From UBA9715 sp964553375 (GTDB lineage Bacteria > Actinomycetota > Coriobacteriia > Coriobacteriales > Eggerthellaceae), in contig CAZKKN010000002.1 of NCBI GenBank assembly GCA_964553375.1, positions 46,407-110,406 of the forward strand: a DNA stretch of 64,000 nucleotides. The letters run 5' to 3'. The first letter of the stretch is position 1; every line of letters starts with the position of its first letter. The notes under the pieces were generated by a model. The model saw nothing but the letters and a program-made list of their open reading frames with translations. It was not told the origin of the DNA and did not search any database. Shown here piece by piece: positions 18,313 to 27,245 of the stretch. A program made the translations under genes and the position numbers.

Positions 18313-19845
18313 ATGCCAGAATTCGTACTAGCTATCATCGGCGCAGTAATAGGCATCGTCATCGGGTTCATCATCGCCCGCTACCTGGTGGCCTCCTCCA
18401 ACAAGAAGAAAGCCGCAGAAGCACAGACGATGCTCGAAGACGCAAAGCGCGAAGCCGATGCCATAAAACGGGAAGCGAAAGTAGAGGCGAAAGACGAAGC
18501 CTTGCGCTTGAAAGCCCAAATCGAAGACGAGCGCAAGGAGCGCCAAAAGGAAGTGCGCGAGGCCGAGCACCGGGTGCAGCAGCGTGAAGAATCCCTTGAC
18601 AGGCGCACCGATGCCTTGGATAAGCGCGAGAACCAGATCTCGTCTCTTCAGTCGGCGCTGGATGTCCGACAAGGCGAGCTCGACGCAGCGGAAGACGAGA
18701 TCATGCACCGTCTGGAGAGCGTGGCCGGCATGACGCCGGAGCAGGCCAAAGAGGAGCTGCTCAATGGTCTGAAGGAGGAAGTGGCTCACCAAAGCGCTGC
18801 TATCATCCGCGACTCCGAGGCCCGCACGAAGGCGGAAGCCGACAAGACCGCCCGCTCCATCCTGAGCCTTGCCATGCAGCGCATCGCCTCGGATCACACG
18901 GTGGAGAACACGGTTTCCACCATCCATATCCCCTCTGACGACCTAAAGGGCCGCATCATCGGCCGCGAGGGCCGCAATATCCGCTCTTTCGAGCAGATCA
19001 CCGGTACCAACCTCATCATCGATGACACACCGGAGTGCGTGACCATCTCCTGCTTCGATCCCGTTCGCCGCGAGATCGGCCGCGTCACCATGGAAAACCT
19101 CATCTCCGATGGCCGCATCCATCCGGCCCGCATCGAGGAGATGTTCCAGAAGGCCGAAAGCCTCGTGATGCAGCGGGTGCAAGAGGCCGGCGAGCAAGCC
19201 GCCTTCGATACGGGCATCCATGACATCCACCCGGAACTCATCCAGACTTTGGGCCGTTTGCGCTATCGCACCTCCTACGGTCAAAACGTGCTCAATCACT
19301 CCCTGGAGGTGGCCTACCTTTGCGGGGTGATGGCCAGCGAGCTGGGCCTTGATCCGGTCCCGGCTAAACGCGCAGGGCTTCTCCACGACATCGGCAAGGC
19401 CATCGATCGCGAGGTTGAGGGCAACCATGCCACCATCGGCGCCGATTTGGCCCGCCGTTTCGGCGAGAGCGATTTCATCGTCCATGCCATCGAATCCCAC
19501 CACAACGACATTGAGCCTTCCAGCGTGATCGACGTGCTGGTACAGGCCGCCGATGCCGTTTCCGCCGCCCGTCCCGGTGCCCGCAAGGAAACCCTGGATG
19601 CCTATATCAAGCGCCTTGAGAAGCTCGAGGAGATCGCCATGTCCTACGACGGCGTGGAGCGCACCTATGCCATCCAAGCCGGTAGGGAAGTGCGCGTCAT
19701 GGTGGAACCGGAGAAGGTGAGCGAAGACACCACGGTGGTGCTGGCCCACGACATCGCCCAGCGCATCGAGAACGAATTGCAATATCCGGGCCAGGTGAAA
19801 GTGGTCGTCATCCGCGAGAGCCGTGCGGTAGACATCGCGAAATAG
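18313..19845 (+). CDS. rny: Ribonuclease Y
   Basis: RNase Y is a membrane-anchored endonuclease that starts decay of many mRNAs. The 510-residue product has an N-terminal membrane helix (about 4-24), a long charged coiled coil (about 30-200), a KH domain (about 205-270, with GRIIGREGRNIR) and an HD domain with His358-Asp359 in LLHDIGKAID. ATG 18313 follows GAAAGGA. The orphan GHKL ATPase begins 1 nt after its stop, suggesting a functional pair. Confidence 0.96.
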   Translation: MPEFVLAIIGAVIGIVIGFIIARYLVASSNKKKAAEAQTMLEDAKREADAIKREAKVEAKDEALRLKAQIEDERKERQKEVREAEHRVQQREESLDRRTDALDKRENQISSLQSALDVRQGELDAAEDEIMHRLESVAGMTPEQAKEELLNGLKEEVAHQSAAIIRDSEARTKAEADKTARSILSLAMQRIASDHTVENTVSTIHIPSDDLKGRIIGREGRNIRSFEQITGTNLIIDDTPECVTISCFDPVRREIGRVTMENLISDGRIHPARIEEMFQKAESLVMQRVQEAGEQAAFDTGIHDIHPELIQTLGRLRYRTSYGQNVLNHSLEVAYLCGVMASELGLDPVPAKRAGLLHDIGKAIDREVEGNHATIGADLARRFGESDFIVHAIESHHNDIEPSSVIDVLVQAADAVSAARPGARKETLDAYIKRLEKLEEIAMSYDGVERTYAIQAGREVRVMVEPEKVSEDTTVVLAHDIAQRIENELQYPGQVKVVVIRESRAVDIAK

Positions 19846-19846
19846 C

Positions 19847-20920
19847 ATGGAAGATTCCCTGCTCCACGATTTCGTGGAAGAGGTAAGCGGTCGAAACCAT
19901 CTTCGAGTCGAACACGACTTCGGAGATGGTTTCGTGCGTCTTCACACTTCGGAGGCCGAACGGCGTCAGGCAGCCCAAGACATCCGCTGCTCTGAGGATG
20001 TTCTCTTCGAGCTCATACGCAACTCCCGCGACGCCCATAGCGCCCACATCTTCATCGCCACGGGGCGCGAAGGGGATTTGCGCACCCTCACGGTCATAGA
20101 CGATGGCGAGGGCATCCCTTCGTCCATGCACAGCCACATCTTCGAGCCGCGCGTGACCTCCAAGCTGGACACCTCGCACAAAGACGCCTGGGGGCTCCAT
20201 GGCCGCGGCATGGCGCTTTTCTCCATCAAGGAGAACGCCCGCAGCGCCCAGGTGGTCGTATCCCGGGAAAACCATGGGAGCGCCATTCAGGTGACCTTGG
20301 ATGGCCAAAGACTGCCGGAGAAGACCGATCAGTCGAGCTTTCCCTCCTTCGTGCTCCAGGAGCAGGGGAAGGTGAGCGTCCGCGGGCCGCGCAACCTGCT
20401 GCGCACCGCCTGCGAATTCGCTTTGGAGACCCGAAACGAATGCTGCGTGTATATGGGCTCCAATGCCGAGGTTGCCGCTGCACTCTACGACTATGGCCGC
20501 TCCACGCTTTCAGCCTTGGACCGCGTGTTCTGCAAGAACCGCGATGAGCTGCCTTTGACCAAGGTGCTCGCTACAGCAACCGACCCAGCCGACCTCGCTG
20601 CCCTTGCATCGTCTCTGGGTCTCGCCATCTCTGAGCGCACCGCCCGGCGCATCATCGATGGGCACATCACTTCCGCCCTTCCACTCCTTGACCGGGTGGT
20701 GATCGCCGATGGCTCTGCCCCCAAATCCAAAACGCGCAAAGCCGCGCGCCCCAAGGCGCTCTCGCTTACTAACGGTGACAAGCAGGCGCTTTCCCAAGCG
20801 GCGCTAGAGGCCTTCGAGCCCCTGGCTGAAGAATACTATTTGGAAAGCGCTGTGGAGCCGAAGGTTTCCGTGGGCTCAGAAAGCATCACCATCGCCATCC
20901 CAATCGTTCGAACTTCCTAG
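19847..20920 (+). CDS. Orphan GHKL-family ATP-binding protein
   Basis: The first 160 residues carry the Bergerat fold: N box with Glu55, Asn59 and Asp62 (ELIRNSRDA), G1 box DDGEGIP (from Asp85) and a glycine-rich lid GLHGRGMAL (from Gly116). This fold occurs in histidine kinases, Hsp90, MutL and gyrase B. No phospho-acceptor domain, membrane helix or transducer is seen, so it is not a standard sensor kinase. Residues 165-357 look like a separate, Lys/Arg- and Ala-rich domain I do not recognise. It starts 1 nt after the rny stop, so a role with RNA turnover is possible but unproven. Confidence 0.75.
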   Translation: MEDSLLHDFVEEVSGRNHLRVEHDFGDGFVRLHTSEAERRQAAQDIRCSEDVLFELIRNSRDAHSAHIFIATGREGDLRTLTVIDDGEGIPSSMHSHIFEPRVTSKLDTSHKDAWGLHGRGMALFSIKENARSAQVVVSRENHGSAIQVTLDGQRLPEKTDQSSFPSFVLQEQGKVSVRGPRNLLRTACEFALETRNECCVYMGSNAEVAAALYDYGRSTLSALDRVFCKNRDELPLTKVLATATDPADLAALASSLGLAISERTARRIIDGHITSALPLLDRVVIADGSAPKSKTRKAARPKALSLTNGDKQALSQAALEAFEPLAEEYYLESAVEPKVSVGSESITIAIPIVRTS

Positions 20921-20948
20921 CCATTCGGGGTTTTTCGGCTTTTTCCTG

Positions 20949-20977
20949 TTGAATATAGCCGGTCTTTCCCATAGAAT
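20949..20977 (+). promoter_or_regulatory. spoVS promoter
   Basis: TTGAAT (20949-20954) and TAGAAT (20972-20977) are separated by exactly 17 nt. The start site would be near 20984, leaving a leader of about 68 nt before spoVS. Confidence 0.65.
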
Positions 20978-21051
20978 TTGCTGCGTAGGGAATACAAAAG
21001 CCTACAAACAAAGCACAAACGCTCTTGAAATGCTTACAGTAAAGGAAAGAA

Positions 21052-21396
21052 ATGCAGGCTTCGGATCAATACACTGGGCACAACTGCCTGAAAGTCTCCT
21101 CTAAATCGTCTCCCGCCTCCGTCGCCGGTGCCATTGCAGGCATGATCAAAGACGGTGTGCCCGTTGAGATGCAGGCCGTAGGTGCCGGTGCCGTCAATCA
21201 GGCGGTGAAGGCCATCGCCATCTCCCGGGGCTTCCTCTCACCGGTGGGCATAGAGATCGCGTGCGTTCCCTCCTTCGCTGACATCATCATCGATGGCGAG
21301 TATCGCACCGCCATCCATTTCTCCATCCGCGCTCAGTATCTTCAGGGGATCAAGCCCGCTGCAGAAGACGGGTTCGACCTCCCCACCGACCTTTAG
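21052..21396 (+). CDS. spoVS: Stage V sporulation protein S homologue
   Basis: The 114-residue product has the SpoVS core (about 11-97, with KVSSKSSPASVAGAIAG and the Ala/Gly-rich VGAGAVNQAVKAIAI segment) plus a short acidic tail. SpoVS is an Alba-related fold that may bind nucleic acid and occurs in many non-sporulating bacteria. No other sporulation gene is seen here, so a role in nucleic-acid organisation is more likely than sporulation. It lies 5 nt before miaB, after AAGGAAAG and its own promoter. Confidence 0.92.
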   Translation: MQASDQYTGHNCLKVSSKSSPASVAGAIAGMIKDGVPVEMQAVGAGAVNQAVKAIAISRGFLSPVGIEIACVPSFADIIIDGEYRTAIHFSIRAQYLQGIKPAAEDGFDLPTDL

Positions 21397-21401
21397 GCCG
21401 C

Positions 21402-22769
21402 ATGACAGCGTCTACGGAAGCCTTCCATAACCTAGCGTTCTTCGTGCAGACCTTCGGCTGCCAGATGAATAAGCACGACTCCGAGCGCATCGCCGGGATG
21501 CTCGAGGCTCTCGGTGCCCGTGAGGTCCAAACGGTAGAAGACGCCCACATCGTGGTCTTCATGACCTGCTGCGTGCGCGAAGCCGCCGATGTGCGGCTCT
21601 ACGGCCAGGTAAACACGATAAAAAACTACCCGCTTCCCGAAGACAGTCCCTTGGATAAGCGCATCATCGCCATAGGGGGCTGCATCGGCCAGCGAGACGG
21701 CGAGAAGCTCCTGGAGGAGCTACCCCATGTGGATACGGTATTCGGCACCCACAACCTGGGTTCGCTCCCAAGCCTTCTGGCTCAAGCCATCGCCGAGCAC
21801 CGCCAAACCGTGGAGGTGCTTGAAAGCTCTGCGGGCTTTCCCACAGACCTGCCCACCAAGCGGGAGCATCCCTGGGCCGCGTGGCTTCCCATCACCATAG
21901 GCTGTGACAATTTCTGCAGCTACTGCATCGTGCCCTACGTACGGGGAAGGGAGAAATCGCGCCCCTTCGAGGACATCTTGGAGGAAGCCCGAGCCTATAG
22001 GGACGCCGGTGTTGTGGAAGTGACCCTGCTCGGCCAAAACGTCAATTCCTACGGGCGCGACCTCTATGGCTCACCCCGCTTCGCCGAATTGCTCCGGGCC
22101 ATGGATGAGGTGGGGATAGAGCGTCTGCGCTTCGCCACAAGCCATCCTAAAGACCTCTCTGATGAGGTCATCGAGGCCTTCGGCACCCTGAAATCCCTCA
22201 TGCCCGCCTTGCATCTGCCGGTGCAATCGGGCTCCGACTGCATACTCGCCGCAATGAATCGCAGCTATACCCGTGATCACTACCTGCAGATCGTGGCCAA
22301 GCTGCGCCAGACCTGCCCCGATATAGCCTTATCCACCGATATCATCGTGGGATTTCCCGGCGAGACCGAGGAGGATTTCCAGCAGACCCTCGATCTTGTG
22401 CACGAGGTGGGCTACAACCAAGTGTTCACCTTCATCTACTCGAAGCGTGAGGGCACTCCTGCGGCGAAGCTTCCCGCAAACGCATCCCACGATGTCATCC
22501 AGGAGCGCTTCGACCGGCTGGTGGATGCCGTCCAAGAAGGCGCATTCGCAGCCAACCAGCGTGAGATGGGGCGCACCGTCCCGGTGCTTGTGGAAGGGCT
22601 GTCCAAACGCGACCCATCCCTGCTTTGCGGCAAAAGCCCCAAAAACCAGACCGTCCATGCCCCCTTGCCAGCCGGTGCGTCCATTGACGGGCTTCTGGGT
22701 AAAACGGTGCCCATCACCATAGAAGAGGCTCGCACCTGGTATCTCAGGGGAAACCTGGAAGCCCAATGA
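21402..22769 (+). CDS. miaB: tRNA-2-methylthio-N6-dimethylallyladenosine synthase MiaB
   Basis: MiaB adds a methylthio group to i6A37 in tRNAs reading UNN codons. The 455-residue protein shows the N-terminal cluster cysteines (FGCQMNKHDSE, TCCVREAA, GGCIGQRDG), the radical-SAM triad Cys168, Cys172 and Cys175 (CDNFCSYCIVPYVRGRE) and a C-terminal TRAM domain. The next gene, miaA, makes its substrate and overlaps it by 4 nt (ATGA). Confidence 0.96.
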   Translation: MTASTEAFHNLAFFVQTFGCQMNKHDSERIAGMLEALGAREVQTVEDAHIVVFMTCCVREAADVRLYGQVNTIKNYPLPEDSPLDKRIIAIGGCIGQRDGEKLLEELPHVDTVFGTHNLGSLPSLLAQAIAEHRQTVEVLESSAGFPTDLPTKREHPWAAWLPITIGCDNFCSYCIVPYVRGREKSRPFEDILEEARAYRDAGVVEVTLLGQNVNSYGRDLYGSPRFAELLRAMDEVGIERLRFATSHPKDLSDEVIEAFGTLKSLMPALHLPVQSGSDCILAAMNRSYTRDHYLQIVAKLRQTCPDIALSTDIIVGFPGETEEDFQQTLDLVHEVGYNQVFTFIYSKREGTPAAKLPANASHDVIQERFDRLVDAVQEGAFAANQREMGRTVPVLVEGLSKRDPSLLCGKSPKNQTVHAPLPAGASIDGLLGKTVPITIEEARTWYLRGNLEAQ

Positions 22770-23749
22770 GGCCGATGGACCTTTCAGGGGAAAGCCCGCT
22801 TCTGAATCGCACCGCTGCGCCTGTGATCTGCGTGGTGGGGCCCACCGCCTCTGGGAAATCGGCCCTGGCCCAATCCCTGGGCGAGGCACTGGATGGGGAA
22901 GTGGTGAGCGCGGACTCCATGCAGATCTACAAAGGCATGGACATAGGCACCGGAAAGGTGCTTCCAAGCGAGCGCCGGGTGCCCCATTTCGGTCTTGACC
23001 TCATAGATCCAGGAGAGGCCTTCTCGGCCGCGCTCTTCCAAGCCTATGCCCGCCGCTGCTTCTCAGAAATTAGCGAGCGCGGTAAACAACCCCTGCTTTG
23101 CGGGGGGACGGGATTCTACGTCCGCGCCGCTATTGACGACTACCGTTTTCCCGCCGGTGAGCAGGTGGGAAACGCCATCCGGGATAAGTGGCGGGGTTTC
23201 CTGGCGGAAAACGGCGCTGAGGCCCTTTGGGAGAAATTGCAAGCTGCGGACCCGCAAAGCGCAGCGCTCATCCCCGTTGGCGACACTAAGCGGGTGATCC
23301 GCGCCTTCGAGCTTCTGGACCAAGGCACCTCCTATGCCGCCCAAAAGGAGGCTCTGGCATCCATCCCGCAGCTCATTCCCGCGGTATTCTTAGGCATAGC
23401 CGTAGATCCCGCCCGGCTGCGCGAGCGCATAGACCGCCGGGTGGACGCCATGATGGACGCAGGGCTGCTTGACGAGGTTGAATCCCTGCTCGCAGCGGGG
23501 TTTCGCGATGGCCTCACCGCTCCTCAGGCCATCGGCTACAAGGAGCTCGTGGCCTACTTGGATGGGGAGATGACCCTGGAAGCCGCATGTGAGGCCATCA
23601 AGTGCGCCACTCACCGCTACGCCAAACGCCAACGCACCTGGTTTCGCAAGGATAAGCGCATCCACTGGCTCGATGGCGACCGGTTAAATATTGATGACAT
23701 GTTGGCGGCATCTTTGGCATATCTTGATAGAATGCCCCTCAACGGATAG
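22766..23749 (+). CDS. miaA: tRNA dimethylallyltransferase MiaA
   Basis: MiaA transfers a dimethylallyl group to A37 of tRNA. The 327-residue product has the P-loop GPTASGKS (about 25-32), the DSMQIYKGMDIGTGK motif and the GGTGFY and IGYKELV segments. ATG 22766 overlaps the miaB stop by 4 nt. ATG 22772 (MDLSGES) is an alternative. Confidence 0.96.
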   Translation: MRPMDLSGESPLLNRTAAPVICVVGPTASGKSALAQSLGEALDGEVVSADSMQIYKGMDIGTGKVLPSERRVPHFGLDLIDPGEAFSAALFQAYARRCFSEISERGKQPLLCGGTGFYVRAAIDDYRFPAGEQVGNAIRDKWRGFLAENGAEALWEKLQAADPQSAALIPVGDTKRVIRAFELLDQGTSYAAQKEALASIPQLIPAVFLGIAVDPARLRERIDRRVDAMMDAGLLDEVESLLAAGFRDGLTAPQAIGYKELVAYLDGEMTLEAACEAIKCATHRYAKRQRTWFRKDKRIHWLDGDRLNIDDMLAASLAYLDRMPLNG

Positions 23750-23757
23750 GAGGCGCT

Positions 23758-24639
23758 ATGGAAGAGAGCCGCAAGTTCGAAAAGCTCCAAGGGGCAGGCA
23801 ACGACTTCATCTTCTTCGAGGATTTGGAAGATACGCTGGAGCTTACCCCTGAACAGGTAGAACAGCTTTGCGATCGCCATTTCGGCATTGGAGCCGATGG
23901 CGTGATCGTGGTGAAGCCGCCAAAAGATCCGCGAAACGACGGATTCATGCACTATATCAACAGCGACGGTACGTTAGCTCAGATGTGCGGAAACGGCGTG
24001 CGCTGCTTCGCCAAATATCTCGTGGATCACGGCATCGTTGAAGCCCGCTCCCCGCTTCTGAGCGTGGAAACCCGCGCCGGAGTGAAGACCATCTCCTATA
24101 CCACCGATGACGACGGCAAGCTCATCACGGCCACAGTAGACATGGGCGCGCCTATCCTGAACCCTCAGAAAGTGCCCACCACCTTGCCTTTCAATTCCTA
24201 CAGCGAGACGGGGGAGGCCTTCGTGGCAGACCAGGTCTTGGAATCCCCCTATGGGGATTTCACCTTCACCTGCCTTTCCATGGGAAACCCCCATGCGGTG
24301 ACCTTCGTGGATGATTGCAGAAGCCTGGATCTGAATGCCGTTGGTGCCTTCTTCGAGAGCCACCCCGCCTTCCCTGAGAAAGCCAACATCGAGTTCGCAA
24401 CCGTGGAAGGGGAGGGGACCATCGCCATGCGCGTTTACGAGCGCGGTTGCGGTGAGACCCTCGCTTGCGGCACCGGGGCCTGCGCCACTGCCGTTGCCGC
24501 CTACCTCACCGGGCGTGCCTCAACCGAAAACGATTTGAAGCTTTTGGGCGGCACGCTGCATATCCATTACACCCCTGGCAGCAGCGTGCTTATGACCGGT
24601 CCCGCTGCCCGATCGTTCACAGGAGAAGTGCTGCTTTAA
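23758..24639 (+). CDS. dapF: Diaminopimelate epimerase
   Basis: DapF converts LL- to meso-diaminopimelate using two cysteines. Both are present: Cys77 in MCGNGVRC and Cys237 in LACGTGAC. Other signatures are GAGNDFIF and GNPHAVTF. The 293-residue length is normal. The ATG follows ATAGGAGG, 8 nt after miaA, and the stop overlaps the hflX start by one base (TAATG). Confidence 0.97.
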   Translation: MEESRKFEKLQGAGNDFIFFEDLEDTLELTPEQVEQLCDRHFGIGADGVIVVKPPKDPRNDGFMHYINSDGTLAQMCGNGVRCFAKYLVDHGIVEARSPLLSVETRAGVKTISYTTDDDGKLITATVDMGAPILNPQKVPTTLPFNSYSETGEAFVADQVLESPYGDFTFTCLSMGNPHAVTFVDDCRSLDLNAVGAFFESHPAFPEKANIEFATVEGEGTIAMRVYERGCGETLACGTGACATAVAAYLTGRASTENDLKLLGGTLHIHYTPGSSVLMTGPAARSFTGEVLL

Positions 24640-25928
24640 TGCTTGAGGTTGCGGATATTCAACAACGCCGGGAGAAGGCAATACTCGTGGGCATAGAGCG
24701 CCCGGGTGATGAGCTGCCGGTGGAAGGTTCCTTAGATGAGCTGGAACGTTTGGTGGACACCGTGGGGGCCATTACCGTGGCACGCACTACCCAGCGGCTG
24801 GAAAGCCCCAACCCGCGCACATTCGTCGGCAGCGGCAAAGCCGAGGAGATCGCCGATCTTTGCCGTGCCTATAGCGCAGATGTGGTGGTTTTCGATGATG
24901 AGCTCTCACCTTCTCAGCAGTCCAACCTTGAGCGCATAGTGAGCAAGGACGTCAAGGTGATCGACCGCACAGCGCTCATCCTGGACATCTTCGCCCTCCA
25001 TGCCCACACCAAAGAAGGGCGCCTTCAGGTGCGTCTTGCCCAAAACGAGTATCTCTATCCCAGGCTGCGCGGCATGTGGGCCCACCTGGCCTCCAACCGC
25101 ATGGGCGGTGGTGTGGGCTCGCGTTTCGGCGAAGGCGAGAGCCAGCTTGAAGTGGACCGCCGCATGGTGCGCAAGCGCATATCCTCTATCAAACGGGAGC
25201 TGCAGAAGCTCGACCGCATCCGCGCGACCCAGCGGGAGAGCCGCAGGCAAAGCGGCGTGTTCAAAGTGGCTCTGGCCGGCTACACCAATGCGGGGAAATC
25301 CAGCCTGATCAACCGCCTCACCGGCGCCGATGTGCTCAGTATGGATAAGCTATTCGCCACGCTGGATTCCACCACGCGCCGTTTGCGCCTCCCCGAAGGA
25401 CGCGAGATAACCTTAACCGATACCATCGGCTTCATCCGCAAGCTCCCAACCACTTTGGTTGAGTCGTTCAAATCCACCTTGGATGAGATAAACGGGGCCG
25501 ACCTGGTGCTCCATGTCATCGATAGCTCCTCGGATGAGGCAGCCTACCAGAGCGCCACCGTTGAAGAGGTCTTAGAGCAGATCGACGCACAACGCATCGA
25601 CCGCATCGACGTGTTCAATAAGATCGATGCCCTCACACCGGGCCAGATGCAGCGGTTGAAAGCCACCCACCCCACAGCCGTCTTCGTCTCGGCACTCACC
25701 GGAGAGGGGATAGACGAGCTTCTTGACCGCATCGCTAAAGCGGCCGCCGCCCGGGATAGCTACTTCGATGGCGTGATCCCCTACGACCGGGGAGACTTGG
25801 TTGCTTTGGCTCATCGCAAAGGGCATATCATCAGCGAGACGCACGAGGATGGGGGCACAAGGCTCCAGATGTACCTACCTCAGGATATATCCCATGAATT
25901 CTCGGATTTCAGCGCAGTACAGGGCTAA
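24639..25928 (+). CDS. hflX: GTPase HflX
   Basis: HflX is a ribosome-binding GTPase that splits stalled 70S ribosomes under stress. The 429-residue product has the N-terminal HflX domain (with RTFVGSGKAEEI), the arginine/glycine segment RLRGMWAHLASNRMGGGVGSR in part, and a G domain with G1 GYTNAGKSS (214-222), DTIGFIRKLP and NKID. I chose ATG 24639, preceded by AGGAGAAG and overlapping the dapF stop; longer in-frame starts lie inside dapF. It converges with lexA with 3 nt between stops. Confidence 0.95.
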   Translation: MLEVADIQQRREKAILVGIERPGDELPVEGSLDELERLVDTVGAITVARTTQRLESPNPRTFVGSGKAEEIADLCRAYSADVVVFDDELSPSQQSNLERIVSKDVKVIDRTALILDIFALHAHTKEGRLQVRLAQNEYLYPRLRGMWAHLASNRMGGGVGSRFGEGESQLEVDRRMVRKRISSIKRELQKLDRIRATQRESRRQSGVFKVALAGYTNAGKSSLINRLTGADVLSMDKLFATLDSTTRRLRLPEGREITLTDTIGFIRKLPTTLVESFKSTLDEINGADLVLHVIDSSSDEAAYQSATVEEVLEQIDAQRIDRIDVFNKIDALTPGQMQRLKATHPTAVFVSALTGEGIDELLDRIAKAAAARDSYFDGVIPYDRGDLVALAHRKGHIISETHEDGGTRLQMYLPQDISHEFSDFSAVQG

Positions 25929-25931
25929 GGG

Positions 25932-26564
25932 TCAGAGGCGACGGAAAACTGCCACCACCTTGCCGGCGATAACGCACTCCGATGTGATGATGGGGTCCAT
26001 AGAGGAGTTCTCGGGCTGCAGGCGGATATGCCCTTTCTCACGATAGAAGCGCTTCACCGTGGCACCGTCATCGATGAGCGCCACAACGATGTCTCCGTTG
26101 TCGGCCACAGGCTGCTCTTTCACCACAACGTAATCACCGTCGTTGATCCCCGCTTCCACCATGGACTCACCCCGCACAGAGAGCATGAAGGAGGGCGCAT
26201 CGCCCACTATGTCGGTGGGCAGGGTGTAGATGTCGGTGATGTTCTCCTCGGCCAGTATGGGCTCGCCTGCCGCCACATTGCCCACAAGCGGCACATCCAC
26301 CACCTTACTGAAGGAAGGGGAGAGCACTTTGGAGGATTTCGGGCTTGCATCCCCCGCTAACGAGATGGAGCGCGACTTCAAGGGGTCGCGTTCGATATAG
26401 CCCTTCTGCTCTAAGGTCTTCAGATGCACATGCACGGTGGAAGGAGAGCAAAGCCCCAGGTCAGTGCAGATTTCTCGCACAGTGGGGCCATAGCCTTTCT
26501 CTTCGATGCAGCGACGGATGCTATCCAGTACGGCCTGTTGGCGTTTTGTGAGCTTCTCAGACAT
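25932..26564 (-). CDS. lexA: SOS repressor LexA
   Basis: LexA represses SOS genes until RecA filaments stimulate its self-cleavage. The 210-residue product has an N-terminal winged helix-turn-helix (about 1-65), the Ala99-Gly100 cleavage bond in GNVAAGEP, the catalytic Ser134 (RGESMVEAG) and the base Lys171 (DGATVKRF). Its promoter and an adjacent perfect LexA box lie directly upstream, showing autoregulation. Confidence 0.97.
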   Translation of the reverse strand: MSEKLTKRQQAVLDSIRRCIEEKGYGPTVREICTDLGLCSPSTVHVHLKTLEQKGYIERDPLKSRSISLAGDASPKSSKVLSPSFSKVVDVPLVGNVAAGEPILAEENITDIYTLPTDIVGDAPSFMLSVRGESMVEAGINDGDYVVVKEQPVADNGDIVVALIDDGATVKRFYREKGHIRLQPENSSMDPIITSECVIAGKVVAVFRRL

Positions 26565-26589
26565 GGCTATCGCCTTCCCTACCGCATAG

Positions 26590-26601
26590 GAACCTATGTT
26601 C
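26590..26601. promoter_or_regulatory. LexA box at the lexA transcription start
   Basis: GAACCTATGTTC is a perfect GAAC-N4-GTTC SOS box. It lies 6 nt downstream of the lexA -10 hexamer, about where transcription should start, so LexA would repress its own gene. Confidence 0.85.
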
Positions 26602-26606
26602 GTTTT

Positions 26607-26635
26607 ATGATAACCCGACCAGGGCTTCCTGGCAA
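26607..26635 (-). promoter_or_regulatory. lexA promoter
   Basis: On the minus strand TTGCCA (26630-26635) and TATCAT (26607-26612) are separated by 17 nt. The predicted start site falls within the LexA box at 26590-26601. Confidence 0.7.
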
Positions 26636-26644
26636 CACCGAAAT

Positions 26645-26658
26645 CGAACAGGTTTTCG
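26645..26658. promoter_or_regulatory. Second, imperfect LexA box between lexA and nrdR
   Basis: CGAACAGGTTTTCG differs from CGAAC-N4-GTTCG at one position. It lies just upstream of the lexA -35 box and about 140 nt before nrdR, so it could strengthen lexA control or affect nrdR. Confidence 0.55.
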
Positions 26659-26798
26659 TTTTTTCCGCTATCTTGCGGTCATCGCTCCTTGATCGGACCC
26701 GCTGGGAGAGCTTCAGGCAACAACATATGGTATCCTTGCAGCCTTCAAGGCTCATAAATGGTATGCTTAGGCAATCGAACCTTAAACGAAGGAGTCCT

Positions 26799-27245
26799 AT
26801 GAAATGCCCGTCTTGTGGTCATATCGAATCCAAAGTGGTCGATTCCCGGCCTTCCGATGATGGCGCCGCCATCCGCCGGCGCCGGGAATGCCTGGAGTGC
26901 CAGCATCGTTTCACCACCTATGAGCGCCTAGGCGATAATCCGCTGCTCATAACGAAAAGCGATGGCTCCTCAGAGACCTATGACCGCAACAAGCTCATGC
27001 GCGGTGTCACCGTTGCGTGCGCCAAACGGCCCATCTCACCGGATCAGATCAACTCGCTCATCGATGACATCGAAACGGAGTTGCGCCTCGGTCCGCGAAA
27101 CGAGATCCAATCCAAGGATCTGGGCACCATGGTGCTTGAGCGCTTAGAGGGCATCGATGATGTGGCTTACGTGCGTTTCGCCAGCGTTTACCGCGATTTC
27201 AAGAACATCGAGGAATTCGCTTCGGCCCTTGAGGAGCTGCGATGA
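26799..27245 (+). CDS. nrdR: Transcriptional repressor NrdR
   Basis: NrdR senses ATP/dATP and represses ribonucleotide reductase genes. The 148-residue product has a zinc ribbon with Cys3, Cys6, Cys31 and Cys34, followed by an ATP-cone domain (about 46-136). ATG 26799 follows AAGGAG, and upstream in-frame starts would lack the zinc-ribbon N terminus. The dut start overlaps its stop (ATGA), linking two dNTP-pool genes. Confidence 0.97.
   Translation: MKCPSCGHIESKVVDSRPSDDGAAIRRRRECLECQHRFTTYERLGDNPLLITKSDGSSETYDRNKLMRGVTVACAKRPISPDQINSLIDDIETELRLGPRNEIQSKDLGTMVLERLEGIDDVAYVRFASVYRDFKNIEEFASALEELR

Noticed and set aside
20921..20947. Possible terminator after the GHKL ATPase gene
   Set aside because: T-runs are present but only a 3-4 bp stem can be drawn.
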